Shown here in pieces: positions 43,588 through 56,900 of a DNA stretch of 64,000 bases. The notes under the pieces were generated by a model, which worked only from the letters and a program-made list of their open reading frames with translations, ran no database searches and was not told the DNA's origin. Made by a program: the position numbers and the translations under genes. The stretch spans positions 1 through 64,000 of the forward strand of contig JAFLEH010000024.1 of the NCBI GenBank assembly GCA_017301995.1, in the 5' to 3' direction. Every line of letters starts with the position of its first letter. Position 1 is the first letter of the stretch. The stretch is from Verrucomicrobiota bacterium (lineage in GTDB: Bacteria; Verrucomicrobiota; Verrucomicrobiia; Verrucomicrobiales; Akkermansiaceae).

Positions 43588-46500
43588 CCAGCAGTTTAGG
43601 CAGGCCGACAGTGGCGGGGGTTTGATAGGGTGTGGTAGCGGTGTAACCTGAGAACACGGATGCGCGTTTGATCCGGATGGTGTAGGTGGTGGCAGCTCCG
43701 TTTTGAGCGATCACTTTCAGGGCAATGGAAATGGGGCCTTGCCCCAATGCGACCGGCGACGGAGCGCCAGAGGCAATTGCAACGCCATTGAGTCGAATCG
43801 CAGCATTCGCATCTGTGGCGGTGGGCGTGACCGTGATGGAAGTGGCGGAGTTTGGGAGGCTGACGGTGTAGTTTGAAGTACCGGAGGAGAAGGTTGGGCT
43901 GAGGGTTCCGTTGTTCAGTGTGATTGCTGCCAGAGTCGAATTGTCAGATAGCGCCGTGGCCACAAGGGACATGCCGTGAGTCAGGCCGCCCGCCAGCGCG
44001 GTGATCCGGTTGCGCGGCCCCAAGGCCGCAACATCCGCCAGATCTGGAACCAGGCTCGCGGGCTTGTCACCGTTACCGAGTTGGCCGTCGTAATCGTAGC
44101 CCCAGGAGGCAAAGGTGCCGTCCAAGCAACTGGCGTATCCCGCAGTCGTGCAGGCGCCGATCCTTCCTACCCGGCGTCCGGCCAAGACTCCTTGCTGAGT
44201 GATGTCGATCGGCAACAGGGCGTTGTTGGTGGTGCCATCGCCGAGAATGCCTTCCCAGTTGCTGCCCCAGACCACCAGGGAACCATCCGTACAGAGCGCA
44301 TATACGGCCGAGGACCTGGTGATCATTGACACCACCGATTTTCCGGCCAACACACCAGCGGTTCTAGCTAATATTGGTACCGTGGAGAGCGTCCAGTCGG
44401 GATTGCCAAGCTCGCCGGAGTCGTTGTTTCCCCAAGCGGCGATCACACCGTCCGAACATAAGGCGTAAGAGGCGCTGGTGTTGGCCGCAATGGCGGTAAT
44501 CGTACGTCCGGCCAAGATCCCCCTTTGATCGACCGCCACCGGCTCGTACCGGTTGATTTGGGTGCCATCGCCAAGTTGGCCGGATTCGTTGAATCCCCAC
44601 GCCACCAGCGTGCCATCCGCCAGCAGGGCGAGACAGTGGCTGCCACCGCTGGCGATGGCGACGGCTTCCCGACCCGCGATCACACCATCGCGCTTGACCG
44701 CCACCGGAGCATAGGCGGTTGTTGTTCCGCCGTTGCCAAGCTGCCCCCGGCTGTTGTTGCCCCAGGTGACCAAGGTGCCATCGCTGCAAAGTGCCAGATT
44801 TCCGTCACCACCGGCCGCCACGGCGGCGACCATCTTTCCGGCAAGTACCCCGGTGGAAATCACCGCCACTGGCACGCGTGCGACGGCTGTCGAGTTGTTA
44901 CCGAGTTGACCGGAATCGTTGGAACCCCAGGCCGCGAGCTTGCCATCCACCCCCAAGGCAAGGGAATGGCTGGATCGCGCGTCGATAGCGGCGAGCGTGC
45001 GGCCCGCCAGCACCCCGGTGGCTACCACCGGAAAGGGCGATTGCCGATCCGAAGTCAGGCCGTTCCCCAGTTGCCCGCTATAGTTGCGGCCCCAGGCGAA
45101 TACCCGGTTGTCCGCCCATTGAAGAACCAAATCATTGCCGGTGCCGCCAAAGTAGTTGGCGACAAACCGGTAATTCACGCCCTGATAGCCAAGCGTTAAC
45201 AATTGTCCCTGAGCACAATTCGTAAACATTCCGCGAATGAAGTCCGTTCCGGTGTTGTCAACCACCCTCAGCGCCGTGCCGGCCTCCGGCGCGTGGTTCA
45301 GTGCCAGAGAAACCGTGTTACCGGTGGCGGTGTAACCTGCCACGCGCATTCCCACCGTTTCCGGAGAGTCGAATGTCACCGCAAGTGGCTCGGGCCGCAA
45401 TACGCGGACGCGATAGGCCGTAGTCGCGCCAGCAGTCACCACCTCTACGGTTAGATCAGTGATTCCGGGTGGGAGTGAGATCTGCCCACTGGTGGTGCCG
45501 GACCCGACTGGCGCACCATTCACCGTGATCGTCGCCGCGCCGTCGACCGCCGTAGGAGCGAGAGCCACCGAGGTCGTATCGGCAGAGACGCAAGCCGCGT
45601 AGTCGAGTGTGTCTGAGACAAATGCCGGACTGAGTGACCACCCGTTTAGCGCCAAACCGGCCAACCGTGGATCGCCCTGAGTCGTCACCGTGTATTCCTT
45701 GCTAGCTCCGCGCGGCGCGATGACCCGGATGACGATGGCGGCGGTCGGCAATGGCACCAGCGGACTGGCCGAACCCGCGGGCACCACAATCCCATTGACC
45801 GTTACGACGGCGAGTGGATCAGTGGCGACCGGCGTGACGGAAATCGCCGTCGTGCCGGTGATCACACTTGCGACGTAGCTGGTGCTTTCTGGGCTAACGG
45901 GCGGTTTGATGATGCCGGAACTCACGCTCAATCCGGCCAAGGTGGCGTCATTCGAAACGGGTGAACTGACTGTGGCCCAGATGGCCGGCGAGCAGGTTCC
46001 GGAAGATATCTGGCGGATCCGCTCCCCTGAACGCAGAGCGGTGGAGTTTACCGCCACCGGCGTCGGGCTATTGGAGGTGGAGCCATTTCCGAGCACCCCG
46101 CCGTAATTGGCACCCCAGGCCGCCAGCGAGCCGTCGTCGAACCAAGCGTACGCGCTACCCGATCCTGCGGCGATCCAACGAACCGTCATTCCGGCCAGCG
46201 CTCCGGTTCTCGCAATGATGCCCGGCACTTTGTTATTCGCCACATCCGATCCCAAGACCCCATCGGCGGCGGATCCCCAAGCTGCCAGCGTATTGTCCGA
46301 GCACAACACGAGATTGAAATCGTAGCCTGCGGCAATGGCGGTGACGGTTTTGCCGGCGAGCGCGCCGCTTCGCACAACCGCCACGGGAATCTTGCTGTTG
46401 GTATCGCTGTTGTTGCCGAGTTGGCCATACCAGTTGAAGCCCCAGGCCGCCAGTGTGCCATCACTGCAAAGGACCAATGAATGAGCCCGGCCTGCGGTGA

Positions 46501-47473
46501 TGGAGTTGACGGCTTTGCCTGACAGCACGCCGGTTCGGAGAACCGCCACAGGAGTCGTACTGTCCGTGGTGCTATTGTTGCCAAGCTGGCCGGAACCATT
46601 GCTGCCCCAACCTACCAGCGTGCCATCGGAGCACAGCGCCAGACAGTGGCTATCCCCGGCACTGATTGCCACGACCTTTTTGCCTGCGAGAGCGCCGCTC
46701 GTGGATACTGCGACAGGAACATTACTTGTGGTGTAGGAGCCATTCCCCAATTGACCGCTATAGTTGCTCCCCCAGGCCGCCAAAGTGCCATCCGAGCACA
46801 AGGCCAGATTGAACCCAAAACCCGCGCCAATCGCCACCACCCGTTTTCCCGCGAGCGCTCCCGTCGTCACGACGGAAACGGGAATCGCGCTGCCTGTGTA
46901 GGTTCCATTGCCAAGCTGACCGCCTTCGTTCCGCCCCCACGCCGCGAGGCTGCCGTCGTCGCACAATGCCAGGCAATGGGCTGCTCCGCCCACCAGGGAA
47001 AAAACAGATTTGCCGACCAGCGCGCCAGTCGGTGGCTGGGCCATTGGCACAGCCGGGAAAGTGTCGAACGCTCTGCCCCACACGAACGTCCGGGTATTGC
47101 CCCAACGCAGCACCAGATCGTTGCCGGTGCCACCAAAGTAATCCGCCACGAACGGATACGAAACTCCTGCATAACTGAGATTTAGCCGCTGGCCTTGCGC
47201 CAGATTGCCGAATGTCCCCTGGATGAATGCCAGCCCGGTGTTCCGGACGACCGTTAGGTTGGTTCCAGTCGGAGGCTCGAAATTAAGCGTAAGCGTCACC
47301 GTGTTACCCGTGGCCGTGTAGCTGGCGGCCGTGACCGGAATGGTGGTGGCGGAAGTGAAGTTCGCAACAATTTCGGCGGCTTCCGCCATGCCCATCATGG
47401 CTGTCGGAATCGCACATGCGGCGATCCGGAAAACCGCTCCCGCAAAATGACCGGAGAAAAGGCGTTTGTTCAT
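43136..47473 (-). CDS. Secreted RCC1 protein with two 7-bladed propellers
   Basis: 1,445 residues from ATG 47473 (MNKRLFSGHFAGAVFR, a long signal sequence ending near AEAAE). Two modules each contain a beta-rich domain ending YFGGTGNDLVLxW and exactly seven RCC1 blades (AWGxNxxGQLGNG turn followed by VAIxAGxxHxLALCSDGT). Cadherin-like beta-sandwich domains (ATITVNGAPVGSG type) join them. The C-terminus has a cadherin/Ig-like domain with ASDPDGDAISI and a tail ending FYRLGSP. The last 452 bp are nearly identical to the 3' end of the giant gene upstream. No known enzyme motif; likely adhesion or matrix. Confidence 0.88.
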   Translation of the reverse strand: MNKRLFSGHFAGAVFRIAACAIPTAMMGMAEAAEIVANFTSATTIPVTAASYTATGNTVTLTLNFEPPTGTNLTVVRNTGLAFIQGTFGNLAQGQRLNLSYAGVSYPFVADYFGGTGNDLVLRWGNTRTFVWGRAFDTFPAVPMAQPPTGALVGKSVFSLVGGAAHCLALCDDGSLAAWGRNEGGQLGNGTYTGSAIPVSVVTTGALAGKRVVAIGAGFGFNLALCSDGTLAAWGSNYSGQLGNGSYTTSNVPVAVSTSGALAGKKVVAISAGDSHCLALCSDGTLVGWGSNGSGQLGNNSTTDSTTPVAVLRTGVLSGKAVNSITAGRAHSLVLCSDGTLAAWGFNWYGQLGNNSDTNSKIPVAVVRSGALAGKTVTAIAAGYDFNLVLCSDNTLAAWGSAADGVLGSDVANNKVPGIIARTGALAGMTVRWIAAGSGSAYAWFDDGSLAAWGANYGGVLGNGSTSNSPTPVAVNSTALRSGERIRQISSGTCSPAIWATVSSPVSNDATLAGLSVSSGIIKPPVSPESTSYVASVITGTTAISVTPVATDPLAVVTVNGIVVPAGSASPLVPLPTAAIVIRVIAPRGASKEYTVTTQGDPRLAGLALNGWSLSPAFVSDTLDYAACVSADTTSVALAPTAVDGAATITVNGAPVGSGTTSGQISLPPGITDLTVEVVTAGATTAYRVRVLRPEPLAVTFDSPETVGMRVAGYTATGNTVSLALNHAPEAGTALRVVDNTGTDFIRGMFTNCAQGQLLTLGYQGVNYRFVANYFGGTGNDLVLQWADNRVFAWGRNYSGQLGNGLTSDRQSPFPVVATGVLAGRTLAAIDARSSHSLALGVDGKLAAWGSNDSGQLGNNSTAVARVPVAVISTGVLAGKMVAAVAAGGDGNLALCSDGTLVTWGNNSRGQLGNGGTTTAYAPVAVKRDGVIAGREAVAIASGGSHCLALLADGTLVAWGFNESGQLGDGTQINRYEPVAVDQRGILAGRTITAIAANTSASYALCSDGVIAAWGNNDSGELGNPDWTLSTVPILARTAGVLAGKSVVSMITRSSAVYALCTDGSLVVWGSNWEGILGDGTTNNALLPIDITQQGVLAGRRVGRIGACTTAGYASCLDGTFASWGYDYDGQLGNGDKPASLVPDLADVAALGPRNRITALAGGLTHGMSLVATALSDNSTLAAITLNNGTLSPTFSSGTSNYTVSLPNSATSITVTPTATDANAAIRLNGVAIASGAPSPVALGQGPISIALKVIAQNGAATTYTIRIKRASVFSGYTATTPYQTPATVGLPKLLAKASDPDGDAISITPAGPVSANGGAVVLLADAVRYTPPDGFSGTDTFTIVLTDSGGASITGPVTVQVGSAPNVGTPGANTNPPKLTTLPGGKMGLSFQGIPGRSYVVQRSIGGLDDWQTLATVTADATGKISFTDENPPPGSAFYRLGSP

Positions 47474-47498
47474 GGATGGATTTGCAGGGATGGATCGT

Positions 47499-47950
47499 TC
47501 AAGGACTGCCCAACCGGTAGAACGCGCTGCCGGGGGGCGGGTTTTCGTCGGTGAAGGAGATTTTTCCGGTAGCGTCCGCGGTGACGGTGGCAAGGGTCTG
47601 CCAGTCGTCCAGCCCACCGATGCTTCTTTGGATGATATAACTCCTACCGGGAATCCCTTGGAAGGATAGACCCATCTTTCCGCCGGGAAGAGTGGCCAAC
47701 TTCGGCGGATTGGCGTTGGCGCCGGGCGTTCCAACATTCGGTGCCGAACCGACTTGGACGGTGACGGTTCCGGTGACGGAGGCGCCGCCTTCGTCGGTTA
47801 GGACGATGGTGAAGGTGTCCGTTCCCGAGAATCCGTCAGGCGGCGTGTAGCGGACGGAATCCGCCAGCAGGACCACGGCCCCGCCATTGGCCGAAACCGG
47901 ACCGGCGGAGGTGATGGAGATCGCGCCGCCGTCGGGATCGGAGGCTTTGG
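47499..47950 (-). repeat. 452-bp direct repeat, copy 2 (3' end of giant RCC1 gene)
   Basis: Counterpart of 43136-43587; same orientation, 4,363 bp apart. Confidence 0.85.
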
Positions 47951-50900
47951 TTAATATTTTCCGGAGTGCGATGGTGGCGGGAGTTTGCCATGGCGTGGAA
48001 GCCGCGTATCCGGCGAATGCCGGCGCGTGACCCGCCGTGAAGAAGGTCACATCCTCGCTGTGAGTGGTTCCGCCAGGACCGGATGCCACCAACCTGTAGT
48101 GGTAGGTCCGACCGGGGATCAATCCGGTGATCGGGGCCGCCAAGGTGATGTCCGTCTTGCCGGATGCCATGCCTGGAAGAGCGGTTGTGGAACCGCCATA
48201 GCTCGGGGTAAGGCCGTATTCAAATGACAGTCCGACGTTGTTGCTCCGGGCGTTGACGGCACCACGCAAGGTGGCGCTCCAAGCCGTCAGATTGTCGGCC
48301 GGCAGCGGGGTCAAGCGGGGCGGCGAGGGCATCTGTCCCACCAGCAACACCGCATGCTGGTAACCGCACGCCACGGCGGCGAAGCGGTCCTCCGGCTCAA
48401 GGTTGGCCGCGCTGACCGCAACCGGCAGCGGACGGTTCGTCTGGGTGCCATCGCCGAGCTGGCCGCCGGCGTTGCCCCCCCAAACACGCAGCGTGCCGCC
48501 GTGACTCCATGCCGCAGCACCGGTGCCAATGGACACGCCAGCCGACGGCGCGCCCGCAAACGAGCTTGTTAGATCGACCGCCACCGGCGCGGGGGCGTTG
48601 GCGGTGCCGCCATTGCCCAGCGCGCCGGATGCGCCAAGGCCCCAGGTCGCGATCCGTCCGTCGGAGCACATCGCCATTGAGTTGTGATCTCCGCAGGCGA
48701 TGGCAACCACCGAACCGCCCGCTAGGACACCGGTCTGATCGACCCTGACTGGAACGGCCGAGTCGGATGACAAACCGTTGCCGAGTTCGCCAAGATCGCC
48801 GTTGCCCCATGCGGCCAGTGTGCCATCCGTGCACCATGCCAGGCTGTGGGAAACGCCGGAGGCGATGGCGGCGACCTTGCGCCCGGCCAGCACTCCGGAG
48901 CAATCCACCTGAGTCGGAGTCCCCAGATAGCCCGAAATACCGGTTCCCGTTTGGCCGTCGTTCGAGGCACCCCACGCGGCCACAGTGCCATCGGAGCAGA
49001 GCGCCAGGGAGTGCGACCCACCCGCGGCGATCGCGGTGATCCGCTTGGCGGCCAATGCGCCGGTCATGGGAACCAGCACCGGAACGCTCGCGCTAGTGGC
49101 GCCGATGTTGCCGAGTTGGAGGGCGGTGTTGATTCCCCAGCCGACCAGGGTGCCATCCTCACAAAGCGCGAGGGTATGATTGGAGCCGGTCGCGATCATC
49201 ACCACTTTGCGGCCCGCGAGTACGCTGGCGGCATTGACGCTGGCGGGAACACCGATGGTGCCGGTCGGGCGTCCGAGTTCGCCGTTGGAGTTGTAGCCGA
49301 ATGTCACCACGGTGCCATCGGAGCAAAGCAGGACGGTATGGCCGTATCCGCATTTCGCGTCGGTGACAATTCTGCCGTCGAGAATGCCGGAGTCCAGAAC
49401 CGGAGTGGGAATGGTGCGGCGGGTGGTGTCGTCCTTGCCCAAACCCAGCAATCCTGAAGCATTGCTCCCACAACTCAAAAGGCGGGTATTGGCCCAGTGC
49501 AACACCAGATCATTTCCGGTGCCGCCGAAATAGTCCGCCACATAGGCATAGTCCACTCCTTGATAGGAAAGGGTAACAAGCTGGCCTTGGGAAAGGTTGG
49601 CAAAGCGCCCGAGGATCGGCTGGAAACCCGCGCACCGGATGACCGTCAGGCGGTTGCCCGGAACCGGTGCGTGCCCGAGGACGAAGCTCGCGGTAAGACC
49701 GGACGCATCAAAGCCAACGGTGGCCAGGGCCACGGTTTCCGGATCATCAAAACGGAACGCGGCCGGCGGACGGGTGACCGCCAACCGATAGACACGGGCG
49801 CTGCCACCGCCGGGATCGGTTACCTCGATCTCGATCCGGTTCTCCCCAACCACAAGCGGAATGGCATGCGCGGACCCGGAAGACACCACGGTTCCTCCCA
49901 CGCGGATCCCCGCGCCAGCGGCGGACGCCACCGGCGTGAGCGCGACGAAATCCACACCGGGCTCCACGGTGGCGGCGAATTCGGACTCGTGCGACGCGAA
50001 TGCCGGCGAGAGGGTGCCGTGATCCAAAAGCAATTCCGCGAGAGTCGATTGCAGGGTGGTGGTGAAGGTCATGTCCTGACCGCGGACCATTCCTTCTGGC
50101 CGAGTGGCGACCACGCGGAAATGATAGATCCGTCCTGGTTCCAGATCTCCGATCCCAGCCTCCACGGGAGACTCGCCGGAGGGCGGCACCTGTGCCGGAA
50201 CCGCGGCGATCCGTTTGCCATACTCCGAGGTCAATCCGTATTCAAAGGCAACCGTGACATTGCTGCCGTTGCCGCCAACATGGCCGCGCAAGGTGGCGCT
50301 CGTGTCGCCAATGCCGTCCGCAGCCAGCGTCAGGGCCACCGGCGACGGGCTCGTTGCCAGCAACGCCACACTGCTGTAGTAACCGGCGGCAATCGTGATC
50401 GGGCGGTCGCCACTCCCGATCACCCCGGCCGCCACGGGGGTGGGAACGGGGTAATCGACGGTGTCGCCACAGCCGAGTTGCCCGTAATAGTTCTCCCCCC
50501 AGGCAAGGATGGCTCCATCCTCAGCAAGGGCCAGGCTGTGAGATCCGCCGGCGGATATTGCCGCGACCCGGCGTCCGTCCAACTCCCCATAGCAGTAAAC
50601 GGCGACAGGGGTGGTCTGGTCGGTGGTTCCGAGATTGCCGATTTGGCCGCTCTCATTCCCACCCCAGGCCAACAGGGTGCCATCACTGCACAGGGCCAAA
50701 CTGTGGGATCCACCCGCGCTGATCGCGACGACTTTGCTTCCGGCCGGCACAGCGGTTAGATCCACCGCAACGGGTGCCGCGGCGGCCGTGGTCGTGCCAT
50801 TGCCCAGTTGGCCGGAATCATTCATTCCCCACGCGACGAGGGTGCCGTCCGCGCAAAGAGCCAACGTATGCTTCCCTCCTGCGGAAAGCGCCACCAGGGT

Positions 50901-53900
50901 TCGGCCCGCCAACACCCCCGAACGATCCACCAGAACGGGCTTTGTGGCATCGCCGGAACCACCGTCGCCCAGCAAACCGCCCATGCCCCATGAGGCCACG
51001 GTGCCATCCCCGCAAACCACGACGGCGTGATTTCCTCCTGCCGCGATCATCACGGGCGTTTTGCCAGCCAGCACCCCGGTTTGGTTCACCTCGACCGGAA
51101 CCCCGCTAGAGAAAAACCTGGGCAACCAAACCCAATCGGGGCCGATGGCTCCCCACGCCACCAGCGTCCCGTCCGAACACAGCGCAAGATCGTGGGTGCC
51201 TCCGGTCGAAACCGCAATGACCCGTTTGCCGGCGAGCACGCCCGTTCGGTCCACCTCGACCGGAACCGCGCCGCTGCCGGACAAGCCTGTGCCCAACTGT
51301 CCATAATCGTTGCTACCCCAAGTGACCACCGATCCATCCAGGCAACAGGCCACGCCGTGACTGCCGGCGGCGCTCATCGCGAGAACCATCCTGCCGGCCA
51401 GCGCGCCTTCATCGGACAATGGCGCGGGCTGGGGGCTGCCAAAGGTGGCTCCATTCATTGCGGAGCCCCAACCCACCATGCGTGTGGCACCCCAAACCAA
51501 CTCGAGGTCATTGCCATCCCCGCCGTGATAGTTGGCGATGAAATCATAACTCTTGCCGCCGTAGGTGAGATAGACGCGACCGCCATCGGGTAGGTTGGAG
51601 AATTCGCCGCGAATCGGACCGGAACCGGTTTGGTTCACCAGAATCAGGCGTGCCCCTGGAACCGGCGCGAAATTGAGTTTGATTGTGACCGGCAGTCCGC
51701 CGGGCGCGAGCGCTCCGGTTTCCAAAGGAATGTCGGTGCCAGAGCCGAACACGAACTCCGCGGGCAGGCGGACCACACTGAGGCGGTAAATCGCCGAGTT
51801 GACGCCATCGCCGGCATCCACCGCGATCGGGATGAGGTTGTCACCCTGGGACAAGGCCAAGGGCGCGGTGGGTGTTCCGGAGACATGGATATCGCCATTG
51901 ACCCTGATGGCGGCCGTGGCATGGCTTGCCCGCGGGGTGAGCGTGACTGTCCGGGTTTCATTGGAAACTGCCGTGGCGTAGTCCGGGATTCCGGGATCAA
52001 ACGCGGGATCAAGGGTGCCCGCGCTCAAACCGAGCGCAACCAGGGTGGCCGCATCACCGGTGGTGAAGATCTGGTCGGTACCGCGGACGACGCCGGAAGG
52101 CCCGGTTGCGACCAAACGGAAATGATAACTGCTGGCGACCGCCAGATTTTCCAGGCGGGCGCTCACCGGGGTGTCCGACGCGCCGGACACCGGAGTGGGA
52201 GTGGCGGCGGCAAACGATCCGTAGGTTTCGGTGCGCCCGTATTCAAAGCCGACGGTTACGGTGCCGTCAGCGGCATTCACGGTGCCGTTGAGCGATGCCG
52301 CCGCATCGGTGATATCGCTGGCGGCCAGGGTCGTGGCCGTGGTGAAATTCGCGGGTGCCGGCGGGATGGCAACCACTGCATGGACAAAGGAGCCGCCGCC
52401 GCCGATGGCCGTAACCCGCCCTCCGGGAACGAGCGACGCCACATCCACGGCGACCGGAACGAGACTGGCAGTGGTGGTGCCGTTGCCGAGCTGTCCCTCG
52501 CTGTTGGCACCCCAGGCGGCGATCCCGCCATCGGCGGTCATCGCGTAGCTGTTGCCGTTCAGTCCACAGGCGATCGCAGTCACGGATTTACCGGCAAGCG
52601 CGCCGCTTGGCTCGACTCTAACCGGGAGACTGCTGTTCGTGGTGCTGTTGTTGCCGAGCTGACCGTTCGAATTGGAGCCCCAAGCCGCGAGCGAACCGTC
52701 GGCGCACAGGGCCATGTTGGAGTTGCCTCCGACCGCAATAGCGGTCACGGTCTTGCCGGCGAGAAGGCCGGACATGTTGACAAGAACGGGAACACTCCGG
52801 TTGGTGGTGGAGCCGTCGCCCAGATTTCCACTGCCGTTGTTGCCCCAGGCGGCAAGCGATCCATCATCACATAAGGCGAGGCAGTGGGAACTTCCGCAGG
52901 CGATCGAAACCACCTTGCGGCCGGCCAACACCCCTGACCGGTCGACCGCCACCGGAGTGTAGCGGGAGGTTTGGGTACCGTCGCCCAACCGGCCGTAGCC
53001 ATTATAGCCCCAGGCAGTGACCGTGCCATCGGCGCACAACGCCATGGAGGAATCTCCGCTCGCGACGACGGCCGTGACGGTCTTTCCCGCCAGCGCGCCG
53101 CCGCGGTCCACCGCCGCGGGAACCAAAGAGTTGGTCGTGCTGCCATTGCCAATCTGCCCGCTAATATTGTATCCCCACCCAGCAAGCGTGCCGTCCGAGC
53201 ACAGGGCCAGACTATGGTTAGATCCGGCGGCTATTCCGACCACCCGCTTTCCGGCAAGCACTCCATACTGGGATATCATCACCGGAGTGGCCGAGGTGCT
53301 CGAGGTGCCATTGCCAAGCTGTCCGCTGCCGTTGTTCCCGAACGCGGCTAGGCTCCCGTCCGTGAACAACACCAGTGTGTGAAACCCGCCTGGAGACACC
53401 TCCCTAACCGTCTTGTTGGCAAATGCGTCGGGCATGGTGGCAAAGCCGGGACGGACGGCGGACACGGTGGTTCCGTTGCCGAGTTGTCCGTAGCTGTTGG
53501 CTCCCCAACCGGCCAAACGACTGTCCGCCCAGCGCAGGACCAGATCATTGCCGGTGCCGCCGCGGTAGTCGGCCACAAAGGCATACCGCACCCCCGCATG
53601 GGTCAACTCGATCCTCTGGTTGTGGGCAAGATTGGCGAACTCTCCCCGGATCGGAACGTCCCCGTTGTTTCTAACCAACATCAGGTCGGCTCCAGGAACC
53701 GGAGCATACCCCAGACCCACCTCCGCGTTCGTGCCGGCAGGCGCGAAACGGTCAACCGACAATGGCACATCCGCAGGGGAGCCTAGCGCCATGACGGCGG
53801 GCAAGCGCACGACATTCAACGTGTAGGTCAAACCGGCTCCCCCTCCCGGGGGACGGACCGTAACCGTGATCGAATTCGCGCCCACTTCCAACGGAATTGG

Positions 53901-56900
53901 CGCACTGGCGGTTCCCGTGGCCGCCGGCTCACCATCCACCGCGACGGATGCTCCGGCGTGTGCGGTTGCCGGAGTTATGGAAATGGTGGCCACGTCGTGC
54001 ACCACGGTCAGATCGTAGGTGCCGACGCAGGGAACAAACGCCGGGACAAGATTTCCATGATCCGTCGACAGTCCGGTCAATGTCGCCATGCCGGTGGTGA
54101 CGAAAACCCGGTCTTCTCCCTTGGTTACACCCAAGGCGCCGGAAACCACCACGCGAAAATGAAATACCGTCCCCGGAGGCATTCCGGTGAGCTGTACACT
54201 TACTGGAGAGGGAGCGGCCCCTGCCACTGTCGCGGGACTGGCGGCCACCGTAGCGCCGTAAGCGGTGGAGGTGCCGTATTCGAACGAGACCGATACGGGA
54301 TCCACAGCGCAATTGGCTCCGGCCAGTCCGTTCAGGACCGCACCGGAATCGGTGATCCCGTTCGCGGCGAGCGTGGTGGCCGTCGGCGGGGGCGGCATGG
54401 CCACCCGGGCCAAAACATGTGCGGCACCGGCATCCACACCGATCAACCGTTCGCCGAGCGGTAAACCGGAAACATCGACCAGCACGGGCACGGAGCGATT
54501 GGTGGTAGTGCCATTGCCGAGCTGACCGGAGTTGTTCCGGCCCCAGGCGGCGGCACTGCCGTCCGCGCACAAGACCACTGAGAAACTATCGCCGACACTC
54601 ATTGCGACCACCGTTTTACCGGCCAGGACGCCACTGCGGTCCACCGTGACCGGGGTTGTGCGGTTGGTGGTGGTGCCGTCGCCAAGCTGTCCATAGCCGT
54701 TGCCACCCCAAGCCACCAGTGTGCCGTCGGAGCACAGGGCCAGGCAATGGGCACCTCCCGCCTGGAGCGCGGTCACGGTTTTGCCGGCCAGCGCGCCAGT
54801 TCGGCTTACCGCCGCGGGCAGGCTCCGGTAATTGGTGGTTCCGTCGCCCAATTCGCCACTGGAGTTGTATCCCCAGGCCACCACGGTCCCATTCGAGCAA
54901 AGCGCATAACTCGAGTTGTCCCCTGCGGCCACGGCCTTGACCTCCTTGTCGCCCAGCGCGCCAACAGGCGGCACCCTCACCGGAACGATTGCATTGGCAA
55001 GGGAACCGTCGCCCAACTGGCCGTAGCCGTTATAGCCCCAGGCCACCACCGTGCCATCGGAGCACAGCGCCAGCGTGTGGGATCTGGCACTCGCCACTTG
55101 CACCACCCGCTTGCCGGCCAGCGCGCCGACGGGCGGAACCCTCACTGGAACGCTCGCATTGGAAGTGGTGCCATCGCCCAACTGGCCGTTACTGTTATAT
55201 CCCCAGGACGCCACAGTGCCGTCGTCGCACAACACATGGGTGGAAAGGTCCGCCATCCCGGGCATGGCCATCACCCGTTTGCCTGCCAGGACACCGCTCG
55301 CATCCACCGCCACGGGCAGTGCGGACGCGCGCGTGGTCCCGTTGCCCAGTTGGCCCTCGTAGTTGTATCCCCAAGCGGCAATCCCGCCATCGGCGCACAA
55401 CACCAGTGAATTGTTATCGGAGGCCACCGCACCGAGAGGCATCCTGCCGGCCAGAGCGTCGGCGGCACGCACCGCCAGCGGCATCGCGCTGGTGGCCGGG
55501 GTCTCGCTCCCCAACTGCCCGTTGGCGTTGTATCCCCACGCCACCAAGCGGACATTGCCCCACTCCAACACCAAGTCGTTGCCGGAACCGCCACAGTAGT
55601 TGGCGACGAACGGATAGATCGTGCCGCCATAGTTGAGATAGACCGTCCGGCCCTGTTCAAGCCCGGTGAATTGACCGAGAATCGGCCCGACGCCGTGATT
55701 CCGCACCACTGTGAGCGCGGTACCCGCCGGCGGGGCGAATCCGAGTTCCACCGCGAGCGCATTCCCACCGGCCGCGATCGCGGATGCCGTGATGCCCAGT
55801 TGGTCAGCCGTTTCGAAACGGACGGCTTGCGGCAGGCGGGTCACATTCACCGTATAGATGTTGGCAAAGGAATCGCCCGGCGGCGCAACCCTGATCCGGA
55901 TGGCGTTGCCTCCCGCGGCCAACGCGACCGGCCCGGCGGATGCCACGGGCGCTCCGTTCACGGTGACGGACACCCCGGGCATAGATGCCGCCGCGGTGAG
56001 CGTGGCGCTGCCGGTGGCGAACGGCACGGTAACATCGTAGTCGAAACGGTGCGGTGAGAACGCGGGCATCAGCGGCCCGCCATCAAGGGAAAGCGCGCCA
56101 AGAAGCGCCTCGCCGCTGGTGGTGAAGGTCCGGTCTTCCGTGCGGGTGGTCATCGTGCCGTTCGTCGCCACCAACCGGTAATGGTAGGTGGTTTCCGGCA
56201 GCAGGCCGGTCAGATCCGCGCTCACGGGAGTGGCGCCGGTGTCCGCGAATGATCCCGGCGTGGCAGCCACGGTGGTGAGATACGAGGGATTGGTGCCGTA
56301 CTCGAACGAGACGGTACTGGCGGTGCCATTGGCATTGACCTCGCCGTTGAGAGTGGCGCCGGTATCGGTGATGCCGGTGACAGCGAGGGAACTGGCAACC
56401 GGAAGCGACGGCGAGGCGACCAGGGCGACGCTGAGTTCACCGCCGTTATCCAGCGCCACAAACCGCTCGGCAGCGCCCAGGCTGCCGGTTGCCACCACCG
56501 TCGGCAGAGTGCTGCTCGTGGTGCTGTTGTTCCCCAATTGACCACTGGAATTGGATCCCCATCCGATCACGCTGCCATCCGTGCACAAGGCAAGGCAATG
56601 GGGGTTACCCGTGAACGAGGAGATGGTCTTGCCTGCCAGCGCTCCGGTGCGGGTCACCAATACCGGCACGCTACTGCCGGTGGTTCCGCCATTCCCTAAC
56701 TGGCCATTGCCATTGTTCCCCCAGGCAGCCAGGGTCCCGTCCGAACAGAGGCAGAAGCTGCACTCGTAGCCCGCAAAAATGGCAGTCACCGTCTTGCCAG
56801 CCAGCACGCCGGTTTGCACCACCGCCACCGGCACCGGCACGCTGTCGGTGGTCGAATTGTTGCCCAATTGCCCGTAGTTGTTATGTCCCCACGCAGCAAG

